Source: Monocercomonoides exilis (Eukaryota; Preaxostyla; Oxymonadida; Polymastigidae). Taken from it: a stretch of DNA of 64,000 nucleotides. Every line of letters begins with the position of its first letter. Within the stretch, counting starts at the first letter, position 1. The DNA lies in assembly GCA_001643675.2 (NCBI GenBank), contig LSRY02000002.1, positions 2,087,501-2,151,500 on the forward strand, in the 5' to 3' direction. Under the pieces are notes generated by a model. The model was not told the origin of the DNA, ran no database searches, and saw nothing but the letters and a program-made list of their open reading frames with translations. Made by a program: the position numbers and the translations under genes. Shown piece after piece: positions 10,278 to 21,950 of this stretch.

Positions 10278-11503
10278 TTGACATAAAAATGTTTTTATCA
10301 TCAGTGTTTTTTGTTGAAAAAGGCAAATGAAAATTGAATTAAACGTTCCCATTCGTTGTGAGAAATTCGTTTAAAATGAAAATGATGGAACATGTTATCT
10401 GAAAACTTCTTTGAAAAGAACAATACACAAAATTCAAAAGAATTACTAAAAAATACATGAAAAACTCTTATATTATTCCTGAAAGAAGAAACAATTTTTT
10501 TCATTTTCATTCGAATCTTTAATTGATTGAACATCATTCAACTGTCAATAAAACATGAAAATAAAATGTTAAGAATGATTGAATGATCTTTCAACATGAT
10601 GAATTTCCAGGTTTTTGAAAGATTAACGAATTTTTGAACAATTTAATTGAATTTTTGATCATGAATTGAACACATTTGATTTCAAATTATTGCTTTTCAA
10701 TGTTGAACAAATTATGGTGCGTGGAAAAAAAATGCATTGCAAAAACTGAAAATTAACTTCGAAAATGGTTGGAAATATTTTATCAATACATTTTTTTGTA
10801 AAAAAAATATGACAAAAAAGTGCTTTTGAATGTTGCATTGCGTTGTGATCTGTTGAAGACATTTTTTCTTTAAAAGCTTATTATTCCAAATTTTATCTTT
10901 TTCGAAATGAGTGCATGTTTTTGATTTGATTCAATCTATTTGTATTTAGTCAATCTTATATAATTTGACTTTATCAAATTTGATTTGAATTGATCATTTT
11001 TTGATTTTTTTTGAAAACAATTATGAGTCAATTACGATCAAGATATTGACTTAATTTTTTTAACTCTCTTCCTTGTTGGTAGATCTTAAAAATACAACAT
11101 GTTTGTGAATTCTTTTTTTGATTGTTTAATGTATTTATTGTTTATTTTCAAAATCTCTTATTCCGATTCGGATTATAATGAACAATTTGAAACTTACGTT
11201 TTTAACACGAGCGAGAGATGATCAACAGTTGAAATCTATTTTACATCTGTATTTTGGACAACAAAATAGCTATATTGATTTAATTTTGTTGATATTTTTG
11301 TTTTTGTTGTTTTTTTGTTTCATTTCATTTTTATTAGTATGTTTTGAACAGAAAACTAACAAACATATAGAAATTTAATAAATAAACAAAATTTTTGTTT
11401 TTCATTCAAAAAAATAAATTCAGAATTGGAAATATTAATTATTTAAGATTATTAAAAAGATGAGATGGTTGCTAAAAGAAGTCATAGAATAAATTAATGA
11501 TAA
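10278..11503. other. AT-rich intergenic DNA, no supported gene
   Basis: Only short ORFs of low-complexity, Phe/Lys/Asn-rich composition are seen. One plus-strand ORF at 11178-11378 encodes 66 aa with a hydrophobic stretch, but nothing supports it as a gene. No RNA gene was recognised. Confidence 0.5.
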
Positions 11504-13064
11504 TCACTTTTTATTCAGCAACGATTGTAGAACAGATGGAGGTTTATTTTGTTTTGAATCAACAGAAGAGGAAGAAGAAGCAGTAGATGAAGATGAAGAT
11601 GAAAAGGAAGAAAAAGGTTGTGATTGTGAAAACGAAGGAAAAGGTTGAGTTGAAGATGGAGAAAAAATATTTATCGATTTGTATTGCTGAGGCAGGTGCC
11701 AAGCTTGTGAATTATCACAATTTTGATCTTCATCTAATTTATTACTTTCATTTTACAAAATTTGCATTCTTTGCTCGCTTCTTTGTTCCAAAACTTCGCT
11801 GTTCGCTCTTTCTCTTCTTTCTTTCGCTTTTTCTGCTTCGTACGCCATTCGATCATCGTCAGAAGCATCGAAAATAAAAAAATATGGTAAAATGATGTTT
11901 ATAAAAAAGAAAAAAATAGTAAAAGAAAATAAAAAATAATGGTATAAAAGTGGAAGATTAACCTCCAATTTTTGCCAAAATTGTAGTTATTGTGGGTGTC
12001 AGGGTATTTTCTGGATTGAGATTATTTTTCATTTTGGAGAAATATCTGGCATTGTCCACCTTCTTTGCATCAACTTTTCTCAAGTAATTCGAATATAATT
12101 CCTCCAAAAACAATGAATTTTCTTCTGCATCTTTCTTTGTGAGTGGATTGTGCAAGATATGAAAGTTTGTTAGGCATCAGTTTAGTGAAAAATAGTCCCC
12201 AACACGCTCCATTTCAATAACCCATGGATGACGGAAGACAGAAAAGAGAGTTTTGTATCTATCAAAGAATCTTTCAAAAATGACACAATGAGATGCAAGC
12301 TCAGGAGTTCCAATTGGCTTTGTAATAATCGCCCCAAGCTCTGGTTTCGCTCCTATGAAAGCGGAATCGGCCAAAATCTTTGCTCCTCCAAGCTTTTGAA
12401 CAAATGTGTGGTAATGTTCTTTGAAAATAGTGAAATCGTGAGTTGACCCAGAGTAGATAGAACTGATTGTTCTTGCTGTCCCCACCTTGGAGTTCACTCT
12501 CACCTCCTCCTTAACACAATAGATGTGATGCTTCCTTGATAAGTGTTTTTTTACAAACTCCAACCTCCCTCCAGGTCTTTTTGTTGGAATTACTGTGCAG
12601 TCGAGCACAATTCCCACCTCTTTCATTTGCTCTAGACGATCTGGACGAAATGAAAGAAAAAAATTTGCAAGTTGCGGCTTAAAATTTGATGCTGTGGAAT
12701 GAAGAAGTCGAACAGTTGAAGTTTGAGATTCGTGCTTTGATTGAGATATGACGTGTGTAAAAAAAATAGAGCTGTGATGAAGAAAAACTTACAAAAGAAA
12801 AAGTTGTTCATCCAAAGATTCGATTGATTCTGCACTTCCACGATGAGGTTGGGCTGATAGTGAGAGAAGACGAAGAAGCAAGTCGAATTCATAACGAACA
12901 AACCCAGTCAGTCGGTGAAAACCGAAAGATGGATCAGTAAATTTTTTTCAAAATTTATCGATGATTGATTGCTGATCATCATCAGATATAATCTCTATAT
13001 AAGATGGCATCACATTTCTTTTTTCTACGCTCTTTAAAATATCGAAAAATGGAGATTGAGACAT
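11504..13064 (-). pseudogene. Decayed PIF/Harbinger-type (DDE_Tnp_4) transposase
   Basis: Reading from ATG at 13064, one minus-strand frame stays intact for over 1 kb but is cut by stops: TGA near 12950, TAA at 12789-12791, TGA just after ...GDYFSLN (about 12177) and TAA near 11755. Family signs are an N-terminal helical region (FGFHRLTGFVRYEFDLLLRL), then GIVLDCTVIPTKRPGGR (first Asp), HHIYCVKEEVRVNSKVG, GSTHDFTIFKE, ILADSAFIG (second Asp), FERFFDRYKTLFSVF (Glu) and CLTNFHILHNPL. The 12789 stop lies in a 21-nt stretch with GTAAGT...CACAG ends that could be a tiny intron. After ...TTILAKIGG at 11958 there is an intron-like gap without a clean AG acceptor. Then a charged helix and Ser-rich tail (stop at 11504) may belong to the same protein. 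No terminal inverted repeats were identified. TGA ends most neighbouring genes, so this copy is probably dead. Confidence 0.75.
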
Positions 13065-13596
13065 GAATAATGAAGCTTCAAAAAAGTAAAATACAAAAAC
13101 TCCCATAAATAACAATTATTTTCGATCGCATTTGCACCCGCAATTATTGTAATTTGCATTGACTCAATCAAATCGATTTATCTCGATCTAATTTGCATTA
13201 TGTTTAACTTATCTGCTTTAGCAAAGGCAAATAATATATGACCTGTTCAAATAGCATAAGTTCAATTATCAATGTTTATTTGAAGCATACTTAAAAAAAA
13301 AAAGCAATTATTTTGCTTGATTACTTGCTTATTTTTCTTCCAGGGAAAAAATAAGAAAGTTAGAAAGATTATTATATGAGCATTGAAAAGCATTTGCACA
13401 TAAAAGTCAATCAAGTATCAGAACAATGATTCTTATGCTACATGTAAAATTTTAATCAACAGAAAATTAATCCCACACTTAAATTATTTGCCCTCGTTCA
13501 ATCAGCAGAATTAAGTAACTGCCTTTGCAAAATCAGCTACCTTAAAAATGAACTTCTCCAAAAGTGCTCTTATTAATAAATGGATAACAGGTTTGA
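13065..13596. other. AT-rich intergenic DNA with a weak inverted repeat
   Basis: This is the flank upstream of the transposase relic and downstream of the SET/NAP gene. Two blocks, 'TCTGCT...GGCAAATAAT' and 'TAGCATAAG' near 13205-13265, recur in reverse complement near 13430-13520 with variable spacing. This may be a remnant of the transposon end. No gene was seen. Confidence 0.35.
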
Positions 13597-14953
13597 TCAA
13601 TCTTCATCAAATATATCACTTGTATCATCTTTACCACAGAGTACGTCAGTGGAGTTATCTTCATCATCACTTTTTTTAAGATTTTTGGTGCTTTTTGTTT
13701 TGTTTATTTTCAAAATTTCTTCAGTTATTGGATGCGAAGATGTATCAACTTCTTTGAGAGGCTTATTCAATTTCTTTCCCCTTTCACTATCTACATCCAT
13801 TCCTTCCGTTCTAAATGTGTTTGCGCCCAGAGAATTTGTAGTAGCAATATCTTTTGGTTGAACAGCCTGAATAAATAATTACAATATTTTTATAAACAGT
13901 CAAAAAATAAACTAAAAATGCAATACAAAATAAAATTTCATTGGATCTTTTAGTAAGTCTTCCTTGATAATTGTAATAACATAAGGATCCTCAGTATCTG
14001 GATAAAACAATTCAAAAAATGAATGTAAGCGAGTGCTTTTTAAATGAGATTTTTCATCAAATTTCTGAGATGCATCATGCAAAGTTCTTTTATTTTCTTT
14101 TTCTTTCAAAATTGTGTTTGCTTTTGATATAGCTGAAAGGATATTCTACAACAAATATATCCATAATAAAACCCATGAGACATAATTTTCTCTAAAAAAC
14201 AAACCATTTTGTCCTTCCAATGTATTTGGGTTGCTTCAAGAAAACGTGGTTTTCCTTTTAAAGATCTAATGTAAGAAATTTCAAGAGTTTCGTTTGTAAA
14301 ATACAAATTTTTCGAGAATTCCTTTAAAATAACACAAGATGCATAATAAAAGACAATAATCAACGAAAAAATTGCACACAAAAGTAGCTTTTAAACTCAA
14401 TGGATTATTTTCAATAAAGGAAAATTCGATATTCACGCAAGAATTCATTGCTTGAACAGTATCATAGTCCATAAAATATTGAGTCAAAGCCGAATGGCTG
14501 CGCAATGTTTTACACCAAAATTTTGGTACATGTCGAAATAGTTCAGCTCTTCTGGAGTATAAAGAATACAGCTTTTGCTGATAAGAAAGTGATGCCTGAC
14601 AAAATTCCTTTAACATGTCATGGGTATGTGCTTTTATTTTTTTTCCAAGTATTCTTTCATTATCGCCTTTTATTTAGCGAATATTTCAAAAAACAAACAA
14701 ATAACAAAATTTCGCAAACTGAATGATATTATTTTTTGAAAAGAAAAAGCATACATTTAAAATCATATCTTTCTCCTTTTTGTAATATGTTACTTTCTTC
14801 TAAACACATACAATCTTATTTTTAAATTACAGGAGTATTCCATAAAATTAAAGATGGCTTGATCACAATAAACTTTCGATTCTCTTATTTTAACAGTGGA
14901 CGTGGTACTCTTTTGTTTGAGATCCAAAAGTTCTTTGAAAATATAAGAATCAT
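13597..14953 (-). CDS. SET/NAP-family histone chaperone (5' end unresolved)
   Basis: Five exons were inferred by frame and family fit: about 14953-14831, 14630-14380, 14321-14205, 14145-13927 and 13866-13597, with introns of 200, 58, 59 and 60 nt. The protein follows the SET/TAF-I/Vps75 pattern. It has a long dimerisation helix (DQAIFNFMEYS... then LSYQQKLYSLYSRRAELFRHV) and the core start PKFWCKTLRSHSALTQYF. Then come VNIEFSFIENNPLSLKATF joined to EFSKNLYFTNETLEISY, ATQIHWKDKM, SFFELFYPDTED and EDLLKDPMKFYF. It ends in a charged acidic tail (KSDDEDNS...DIFDED) with TGA. Expected role: a nuclear histone H3-H4/H2A-H2B chaperone used in chromatin assembly or remodelling. A first exon with the start codon was not found upstream of about 14953, where an in-frame stop occurs, so at least one 5' exon is missing from this model. 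Confidence 0.75.
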
Positions 14954-15364
14954 CACATTATATTATGCATCTTTTAAAAATATTGAAATTCAAATTAGTA
15001 AATAAAACTTTTTTTGAAATTCTTTTTGAAAAAAATAATTACTTCCAAGATGTTATCAAAATAAAAGACAAGAAAAAAACATTCACAAAGAGTGGCAAAA
15101 TATAATTTCAAAAAAATTTAAGACGGTATTACAAAAAGCTTTTTAAATTATTTTTCTGAAAATACTTAAACAAGACAGAAAATAGTTCTTATATGATACA
15201 TCTCCAAAAAAATAATAAAATAAATTAAACAGAATTTATAAAATTAACAAAACAACAATTTATTAAGACATTTAAAATGAAATCAAAAAAGGTAACAAAA
15301 ACAAAAAACAAAAAACAGTTAATTTTTCAAAAGTTCTCAATTATATTCCTAATGGCAGTTGTTT
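14954..15364. other. AT-rich spacer between two minus-strand genes
   Basis: This is the 3' flank of the giant Ser-rich gene and the presumed promoter or missing 5' exon of the SET/NAP gene. No convincing coding segment was seen. Confidence 0.4.
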
Positions 15365-16595
15365 TCAGTGATGAGTCAAATTGTTATTCCAATTGCTCTG
15401 TGAGCATCTCTCAACAGTATTTATGATGGAGCTTGCAAAAAAGCAAACAGACTCCGATGGATGGAACAAATAGGAATACAACACATCAAATTCTCCATTC
15501 GCCTCCATCTCGTCAATACAGGAAATAAAAAGCTCATCCACATGAACTCTATTTGACTGCACCAGTTCACTTGAGACACTTGACTCGCTTTCCTGTGCTG
15601 AAGTGAGCCTCTTTGACTGACGTCGCGAGCTGTGGGAGCATCCAATATCTTCCTTCAGCAGCACCACATCCATCTCCTCTTTAGTCAACAGCTGATTCTG
15701 ACTGCCACTGAAAGAGCTGAACAGCCTTTCTTCCTGTTCATTCACAGCATTATCCACAATCAGCTCTCGATCAGCATCGTCTTCCAGATCAGCTGCTTCA
15801 ATCATCTGTGTCACAGATATTGTTGGATAGGGCGGTGGAGATGATTGAGTAAGCAAACAGGGAGAAGAAGGAGCAGAAAGATGCAAAGAAGAAGGATGCC
15901 CTTCTAGTGAATGATGAGCATTCTCACAATTGCTGCCTGAAACAACAGAATCAGAATTAAGTTCGGAAGCAGAAGAAGAAGTAGATGTGTCTGTGTTTGA
16001 GTTGTGCTGTGAAAAGAACGAGAAAAACGATAAAGTCTTCTTCTTCTCTGCTGTTTTTCCCATTTGTCTTGTTTGTGTTCTGTTATTCCCTGTTCTCATG
16101 CCAGTTGAAAGAGAACCAAATCCCAAGTTGAACGAAGGGAGAGAAGGAGGCGACGGAGTTGGCTGTGGATGAGCATTCGAATGGCCAGCTGAAACAGCAG
16201 AGGAGTCTGAGGCATCTGAAAGAGAAGGAGTGGATGAAGGAGTGTTTGTATTAATATTCGTATTCGTATTTGTGATAGAATTTGAATTTGTATTTGTGCT
16301 TCGTGTGTCTGAGCGTCTGTTGTTTGCCTTCTCTCCGAAGGATGCTTGGAAGGAAGAGACCATCGAAGAGAAGGAGAACGAGGGCTTGGCAGAAGACGTG
16401 GTCTGTGAAAAAGTGGAGGAAGCTGATTGGCTTTGATCGAAAGAAGGAAGGCTGATGGGAATAGTTAATGGTGTGTCAGAAGTGGTAGAAGAAGAAGAAG
16501 AGGAAGAGGAAGAAGAGGAAGAAGAAGAAGAAGAATAGGAAGAAGAAGAAGAGGAAGAGGAAGAGGAAGAGGAAGAAGAAGAAGAGGAAGAGGAA

Positions 16596-16627
<32 letters not shown>

Positions 16628-19600
16628 GGAAGAGGAAGAAGATGCTATTGTTGTTATTGATGAAGATTGTGAAGGTGTTTGCGATGGTGAAGAAGGTGCT
16701 GATGCTGATGATGGTGTTAATTGTAAAAGAGCTTGTGAGGAAGAAAGCAAAGAAGAAGTCGGATTTCCAGTCGATTGAACAGAAGATGGCTGAGAAAGTG
16801 ACTGCAGTGGATGAAGAGAAGAAGAAGAAGAAGAAGAATTAGAAGTAGAATTAGTATTAGAAAGAGGATAAAAAGGAGTATTAGAATTAGGATTAGGGTT
16901 AGAGCGAGGATGAAGTGGAGGAGGGGGGGGAGGGGGAGGAATGTGATGTGGAAGAGGAGGAGGAGGTGGTGGGGGTGGAGGTGGCTGTTGGATTGGGGTG
17001 ATGACAGACAACTGCTCAGAAGGAGAGGAAGGGATATGAAGATCATCAGGATGATGAGGAAAAGGAGAAGAGGAAATATCAGAAGAGAAAGAGGATGAAG
17101 GAGAAGAAGGAGCAGATGAAGAACATAATGAAGTGGTTTGACTTGATAAAGAAGAGGAGGAAGAAGATGACGATGATGAAGAAGTTGAGGAAGCAGATGA
17201 AGAAGAACGAGAATTCATCATTGATGCAAAAGAGAATGAAGGAGTGGCACCAGATGTAGAATTCGAAAACAAAGAAGAGGAGAAGAAGGAATTGCTGCTT
17301 GTCTTCATTATATCAGGTGAAGATACAGCTGGCAAAGAAGAATTGTTCAGATCTGATAAATGATTGGAAGAAGAAGAAGGCAAGGAAGGTGATTGAACAG
17401 AAGAAGCAGCAGAAGAAGCAGAAGAAGAGGCTGAAGAGGAAGGACTAAGAGAAGGAGAATGACAAGCAGAAGAGGAAGAAGAAGCAATTGAATTTGAAAT
17501 GGGAGAGGATGTGACTGAAGAGGAAGATGAAGAAGGAGCAGAAGAAGAGGAAGAATTAGGAGTATTAGTAGTAGTAGTAGAAGAAGAAGAAAGCATCGAG
17601 GCAAACGAAAACGAGGGTTTAGCGACAACAGTCGAAGAAGAGAAAGAAGAGAAAGAAGAGCATTTTTCTTGCAGTTGCTGTTCGCAGGGGCTTTTTGGAT
17701 CGAATGGCAGGTCTTTTCTTTCAGGTGTGGATGAGGCAGAGTGAAGAGGGGTGGCTGAAGAGCTGGCAGAGAACAGCTTGGAAGAGAACATGGTGGAGAA
17801 GGAGAAAGAAGGCTTGGCAGAAGAAGAAGAGGAGGAGAAGCGGGAGAGTGTGAATGAAGACTGAGAGGTTGGCGAGAGAGAAGAAGAAGAAGAAGGAGAA
17901 GAAGGAGAAGAAGGAGAAAGAAGAAGTTCATCTGGAAGAGATGATGAATTGTCACTCAGTTCTAGTGATAATGGCACTCTTTGTGTTGATAGAAGTGGAT
18001 CATCACATACAAACACTTGATTGGATGAAGTTTCAGTGAATGATTGAGAGTCTGTTGTCGTTGAAGATGATGAAGATGGCTGTGAAATATCAACAGAATT
18101 AACCTGATTAATATCAGCTTGCAAACAGGAATCGTTCAGAACAGCTTTGTCATACTCTTTTTGCGTCTGTTCAATGTGTGTTGTGCCTTCATTGTTTACA
18201 GAAGAATCAGTAGAATCAGAAGCAGAAGAGGAAGAGGAGGAAGAAGAAAAATCAGAAGAAGAAGAAATTGCATTCTTCCTCTTTGCCATTTTGTTTGCTC
18301 CTGCTCCAATTTTCATCTGTTCCATTCTTTCTCTCTTTTCCCTCCGTTCTCTTTCGCTGTTCTTCCAATTCTGCAGCATTTTCTCTCTCTCATTCGCTGC
18401 ATAGTTGTTAAGCTCTTCCTCGTCTTTCTCTTTCTTCTGCTTCTCTTCCATTCTCCTGGCGATTGTCTGCGCGGTTAGAAGAAGAGGAGGAAGAAGTACA
18501 TTCGAAGAGGAAGAGGAGGAGGAAGAAGAAGTTTTCACAGAAGATGGCTGAGATGGAAGAAAAGCAGGAGATTCAGCAGAAGGCAGAGTGGCAGACGGTT
18601 TCAAAGGGAATGAAGACAAAGACAAAGAAGATGCTCTTAGAGAAGAAGAAGAGGAAGAGATGGAAGTTGTGGGCTGGGCAAATGGATTGTATGAAGAGAA
18701 GAAAGAAGAATTGGTCTTGGTAGAATCAGAAGATGGCTGTGGACTTATCATTTTTGAAGAAGAAGAAGAAGAAGAAGTGAAGTTTCGGAAGGAAGTTAAC
18801 CAGGAAGAAAACAAAGAAGTTTGCTTTTCAGGTTGAGAAGAATTTGAAGAAGAAGAAGTAGTAGTAGTAGTAGTAGAAGATGATGATGAAGGTTTCCACC
18901 ATCTCGACAGAAAAGACGAAGATTCACTTGATTCATCTCCACTTGATTGTGAAGAAGACTTTGGTTTCTCTGTTTTCTCTGATTTCTTTGTGTTCCATGG
19001 AAAAGAGGGAATTTTGAACATCTTCCAAAAGCCACCATTAGAAGAAGAAGAGGAATCAGATTGAGGAATATGAGTAGTAGGTGGGTCGGGTGCGGGGAGG
19101 AGGGTGGGAGAAGGAGGAGGGGTGTATGAAGTGAATGGAGGAGAGAGTCTGACTGTGGGCGGAGAGACATCGACATACGAAGGAGCAGCTGACAGAGCAT
19201 CCTCAATGGACATTGTAGAACCATCAGGTGAGATTGAGGTTGAGGGTGAAGAGAGATATGACTCAGGAGAAGACAGACTTTGTGGTTTCATATGCTTCAG
19301 AGAAGAGAAGGATGAAGGAGGGTTCTCAGACATTGAGGCATACAATGCAGCTAATTCTGGTTCCTGTTCGCTTTTCGTAGATAACAACTGGATAAACGGG
19401 GTCAAAGAAGATTTGTCATTTTCCTGTTTGGCTTGGCCCTTGTTGTAAAAGGATATAATTTGACTCAATGATAAATCATCGCTTTTCTCTTTTCCAGCCA
19501 TTTCTACACTCATTTGATCAGATACCATGCACATTCCCATTTTTTCATCCTCCCACTTTCTCATGTTATTCATTTCTTCTTCTTTCTCTTCTTTAATTTT

Positions 19601-20575
19601 GATCTCTTCTCGGCTAATGCCTTCCACCTTCGCAAGCATCATCTGCATTGTTCTCAGTGCTTCCATCAGAACTTCTGAATGAACTTCACTTGCTGCACAT
19701 TCTATTACGTTCGCCCACATCGTATTAAAAATGCATTCCTTACCGATTTTTTTCTTTAGCATCTTCACAGCATCTCTTCTTTTAAAGCGGTCTCCAATCC
19801 AATAACTCAAACGAAGAGAATTTTCACGAGACTTCTCACTTGCGCCAGTATTGCATGTAGAAAATAAATTTGAAAGAACTGTAGAAGGAAGCGAAAGGCA
19901 TTGTGAAACTGTCACAGCATTTCCATCTGCCATTGTTAAAATCATATTCAATTCGCTGTTTTCTTCTTTTTTTGTCTCTTCTTTATTTTGAGCATCTTGC
20001 ATTTCTCCGACATTATTATTGCTTGAAACCTTCAGATTTTCATGAAATGCAGGCGTGCTCTGAAAACGAGAAATTTCACAATAATTGAAAATATATAAAG
20101 AGAAATATTTGTGAATATTATTGTAAAGTTATTGGAAATTAAGATATTTTGCAAATTTAACAAACTTCTTGAGTATTTATATGATTTATTGGATCAGAAT
20201 AATCTTGCTTTTCTATAAATCAAACGATTTTGTGATAATAGTTACATGATAAAAACATATACAATGCTCAAAGGCATACTAAACATCCCAGATTTTATTC
20301 TTTTATTTCTTTCATCTCCTTCAAACACTGTTTCTGTAATAGGTGATCCTAAATGGACGTTATCGCTGCTTTCACAACTATTAATGCCGCAATATGTTAA
20401 AGAATTATCTTTGCGAATATCATGTGCAACGATAGCTTTGTCATTGGCTTGTTCCTCTAAAAAAACAACACATATAATATCTTCAAGCAACAACATAAAA
20501 TATCACACTCATTGCGCTCTTTTCGCTTAAAGCACCAGAAATTTGCTCATAAGCATGATTTGAAAGGGTGGTCAT
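15365..20575 (-). CDS. Giant serine-rich protein with repeated PSFSF motifs, unknown function
   Basis: Exons inferred: 20575-20519 (ATG, starting MTTLSNHAYEQIS), 20456-20263, 20207-20166 and 20059-15365, with introns of 62, 55 and 106 nt. The last exon alone encodes over 1,550 aa. The N-terminal quarter has a helical, possibly ARM/HEAT-like region (FKRRDAVKMLKKKIGKECIF...HSEVLMEALRTMQMMLAKV), and the extreme C-terminus (VDELFISCIDEMEANGEF...FFASSIINTVE) is also helical. Between them lies a very Ser-rich, probably disordered scaffold. It holds a polySer run of about 50 residues (16490-16640), polyPro blocks (about 16915-16985) and four copies of a [KT]-PSFSF-[AS]-[ST]-M motif near 17790, 17605, 17225 and 16365. 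The Ser codons make the plus strand a long GAA/GAG purine tract. No family is recognised. It could be a scaffold with helical-repeat ends, but this is a guess. Confidence 0.7.
16487..16641 (+). repeat. GAA/GAG polypurine tract (encodes polySer on the minus strand)
   Basis: The plus strand is all purine over 16487-16535 and 16537-16641, built from GAA and GAG triplets. On the coding (minus) strand these read TCT, TTC-frame-shifted Ser codons, giving a run of about 50 Ser with one Tyr at the single T (16536). It is an in-frame triplet expansion that could also adopt triplex (H-DNA) structure. Confidence 0.8.
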
Positions 20576-20947
20576 GGCCTTGGCCAACGTTCCTTTCAAT
20601 TTTCAGTGTGACAATTGACCAAACAGTTGATCTAAGCCTTTATTTATAACAAAAAATCAAATTTCTAAGCACAATTATTATTTGATTTACAATTGCATAT
20701 ATTATTATAAATAAGTGAAATGGACGAAAAAATGGTGTTATTTTTAATAGCAAGAAAATTAAGAAAAATCCATAACTCTATAATGAAAAACACATATCAC
20801 ATGCAAGAAAGCAATTGCTCTCTGCCACTTTTAAAAGATAATTATAGATGAAATAATAGATAACAGTCTCAATTCTGATGAAGAGAGCTGAAGGTGATAC
20901 AAATGCATCAAACTTGAAATGTTTTGAAATGAAGAGCAAGGAAATGT
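20576..20947. other. Spacer between Ser-rich gene and cyclin gene
   Basis: About 370 nt of AT-rich DNA contain the presumed promoter of the Ser-rich gene and the 3' flank of the cyclin-like gene. Nothing else was recognised. Confidence 0.5.
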
Positions 20948-21806
20948 TCAACTCCAACAAGAGCAGTGTACATCCGATATAAAATTCCAATATAAAATTT
21001 CATACTCCTCTTGGGTGACATTGCAATTAAAGTTTATCTTTTTTAAAAAAATCACTTCTGATTGATTTAAAATGGAAAGAGGAACCCCAAGTTGTTTTGC
21101 CCACCAACTATTTGTAAAAGGAATATCTCTTTCCATTTTCGTTGTAATAGTAATTGCGCACAATAACAGTGTCCCAAGGTTTGCTTCAGACACGATAGAT
21201 TTTCCACCTTGACGAATTAGCTCAGATTCCTCAGCAAGCATTCTTGTCGTGAGAATATAAAAATGTGATAATTCTGCATTTGTCAGTTTTGCGTATTTTC
21301 CAACATAGCTTATAAAATGTTTGATTTGATTGACCATTAATTCACCTGGTTTAGACAGATAGAATTTGTTTGATGGCAACTGAATATCAACTAATCTTGG
21401 AAGGCATGAAGATAAATGTGATGTAATTGAAAAGGCGACATATTGAACAAAAGCTTCATTGATTCCAGAAAGGGAAAATTCCGAAATCGAATATTTTGAA
21501 TCCGCGACGATTGGTGCAGCAACGTCTTCGTTTTTCTCATTTTTTGAATTTTGAAATATTTCGCAATTATGCTCTGAGCCTAGAATTTGCGCAGCAAGAA
21601 TTGAAGTACTTGGAAAATTTATAATTGAGCATAAATTATTTTTAAAAGGGAATCAAGTTGAAATAATTGGGAAATAATTTTTTTTAAAAATTCAAAATGA
21701 AAAATATTTCAAAGTCACACCTCATAAAAGATGAAGAAGCAAATTGAATGGGTAAATCCATGTAACTACGTGATTGACAATCAAGCGTTACACATGAATT
21801 TGCCAT
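20948..21806 (-). CDS. Pho80-like cyclin domain protein
   Basis: Two exons: 21806-21721 (ATG, MANSCVTLDCQSRSYMDLP) and 21608-20948, with a 112-nt intron (phase 2). The product is about 249 aa, ending TGA. The cyclin box lies in the second half. VNQIKHFISYVGKYAKLTNAEL starts helix 1, HFYILTTRMLAEESELI gives the 'ALIYLDRL'-like helix, EANLGTLLLCAITITTKMERD takes the place of the usual NxHRLLL...AxKxxxD, and NSWWAKQLGVPLSILNQSE then LKKINFNCNVTQEEYE complete a Pho80/PCL-type box. The His-Arg of the classic motif is Leu-Gly here. Expected role: regulatory partner of a cyclin-dependent kinase. The N-terminal 100 residues are variable and unassigned. Confidence 0.75.
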
Positions 21807-21950
21807 CTTTGAACGAATTAGAAAACTATTATCTTTCAAGGAAATGAAATATGGTAACGGAGTCGGAAATAAAAATTGATAATCATGGGAGGAAAAAATT
21901 TTTCTCCGTAAAAAAACCTTGACATGTCAAGTCATTAATTAGAACATGTA

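Noticed and set aside
12189-13064. Use of a non-standard genetic code (TGA as Trp, TAA as Gln)
   Set aside because: Although it would open the transposase frame, TGA ends at least nine neighbouring genes at expected positions, so the stops are better read as decay.
16717-17955. Leu-rich and Arg/Glu-rich ORFs on both strands
   Set aside because: They come from other frames of the GAA/GAG-type sequence that encodes polySer; no start or domain support.
20778-20990. 70-aa hydrophobic minus-strand ORF overlapping the cyclin end
   Set aside because: It overlaps the clear cyclin-box exon in another frame and is AT-driven.
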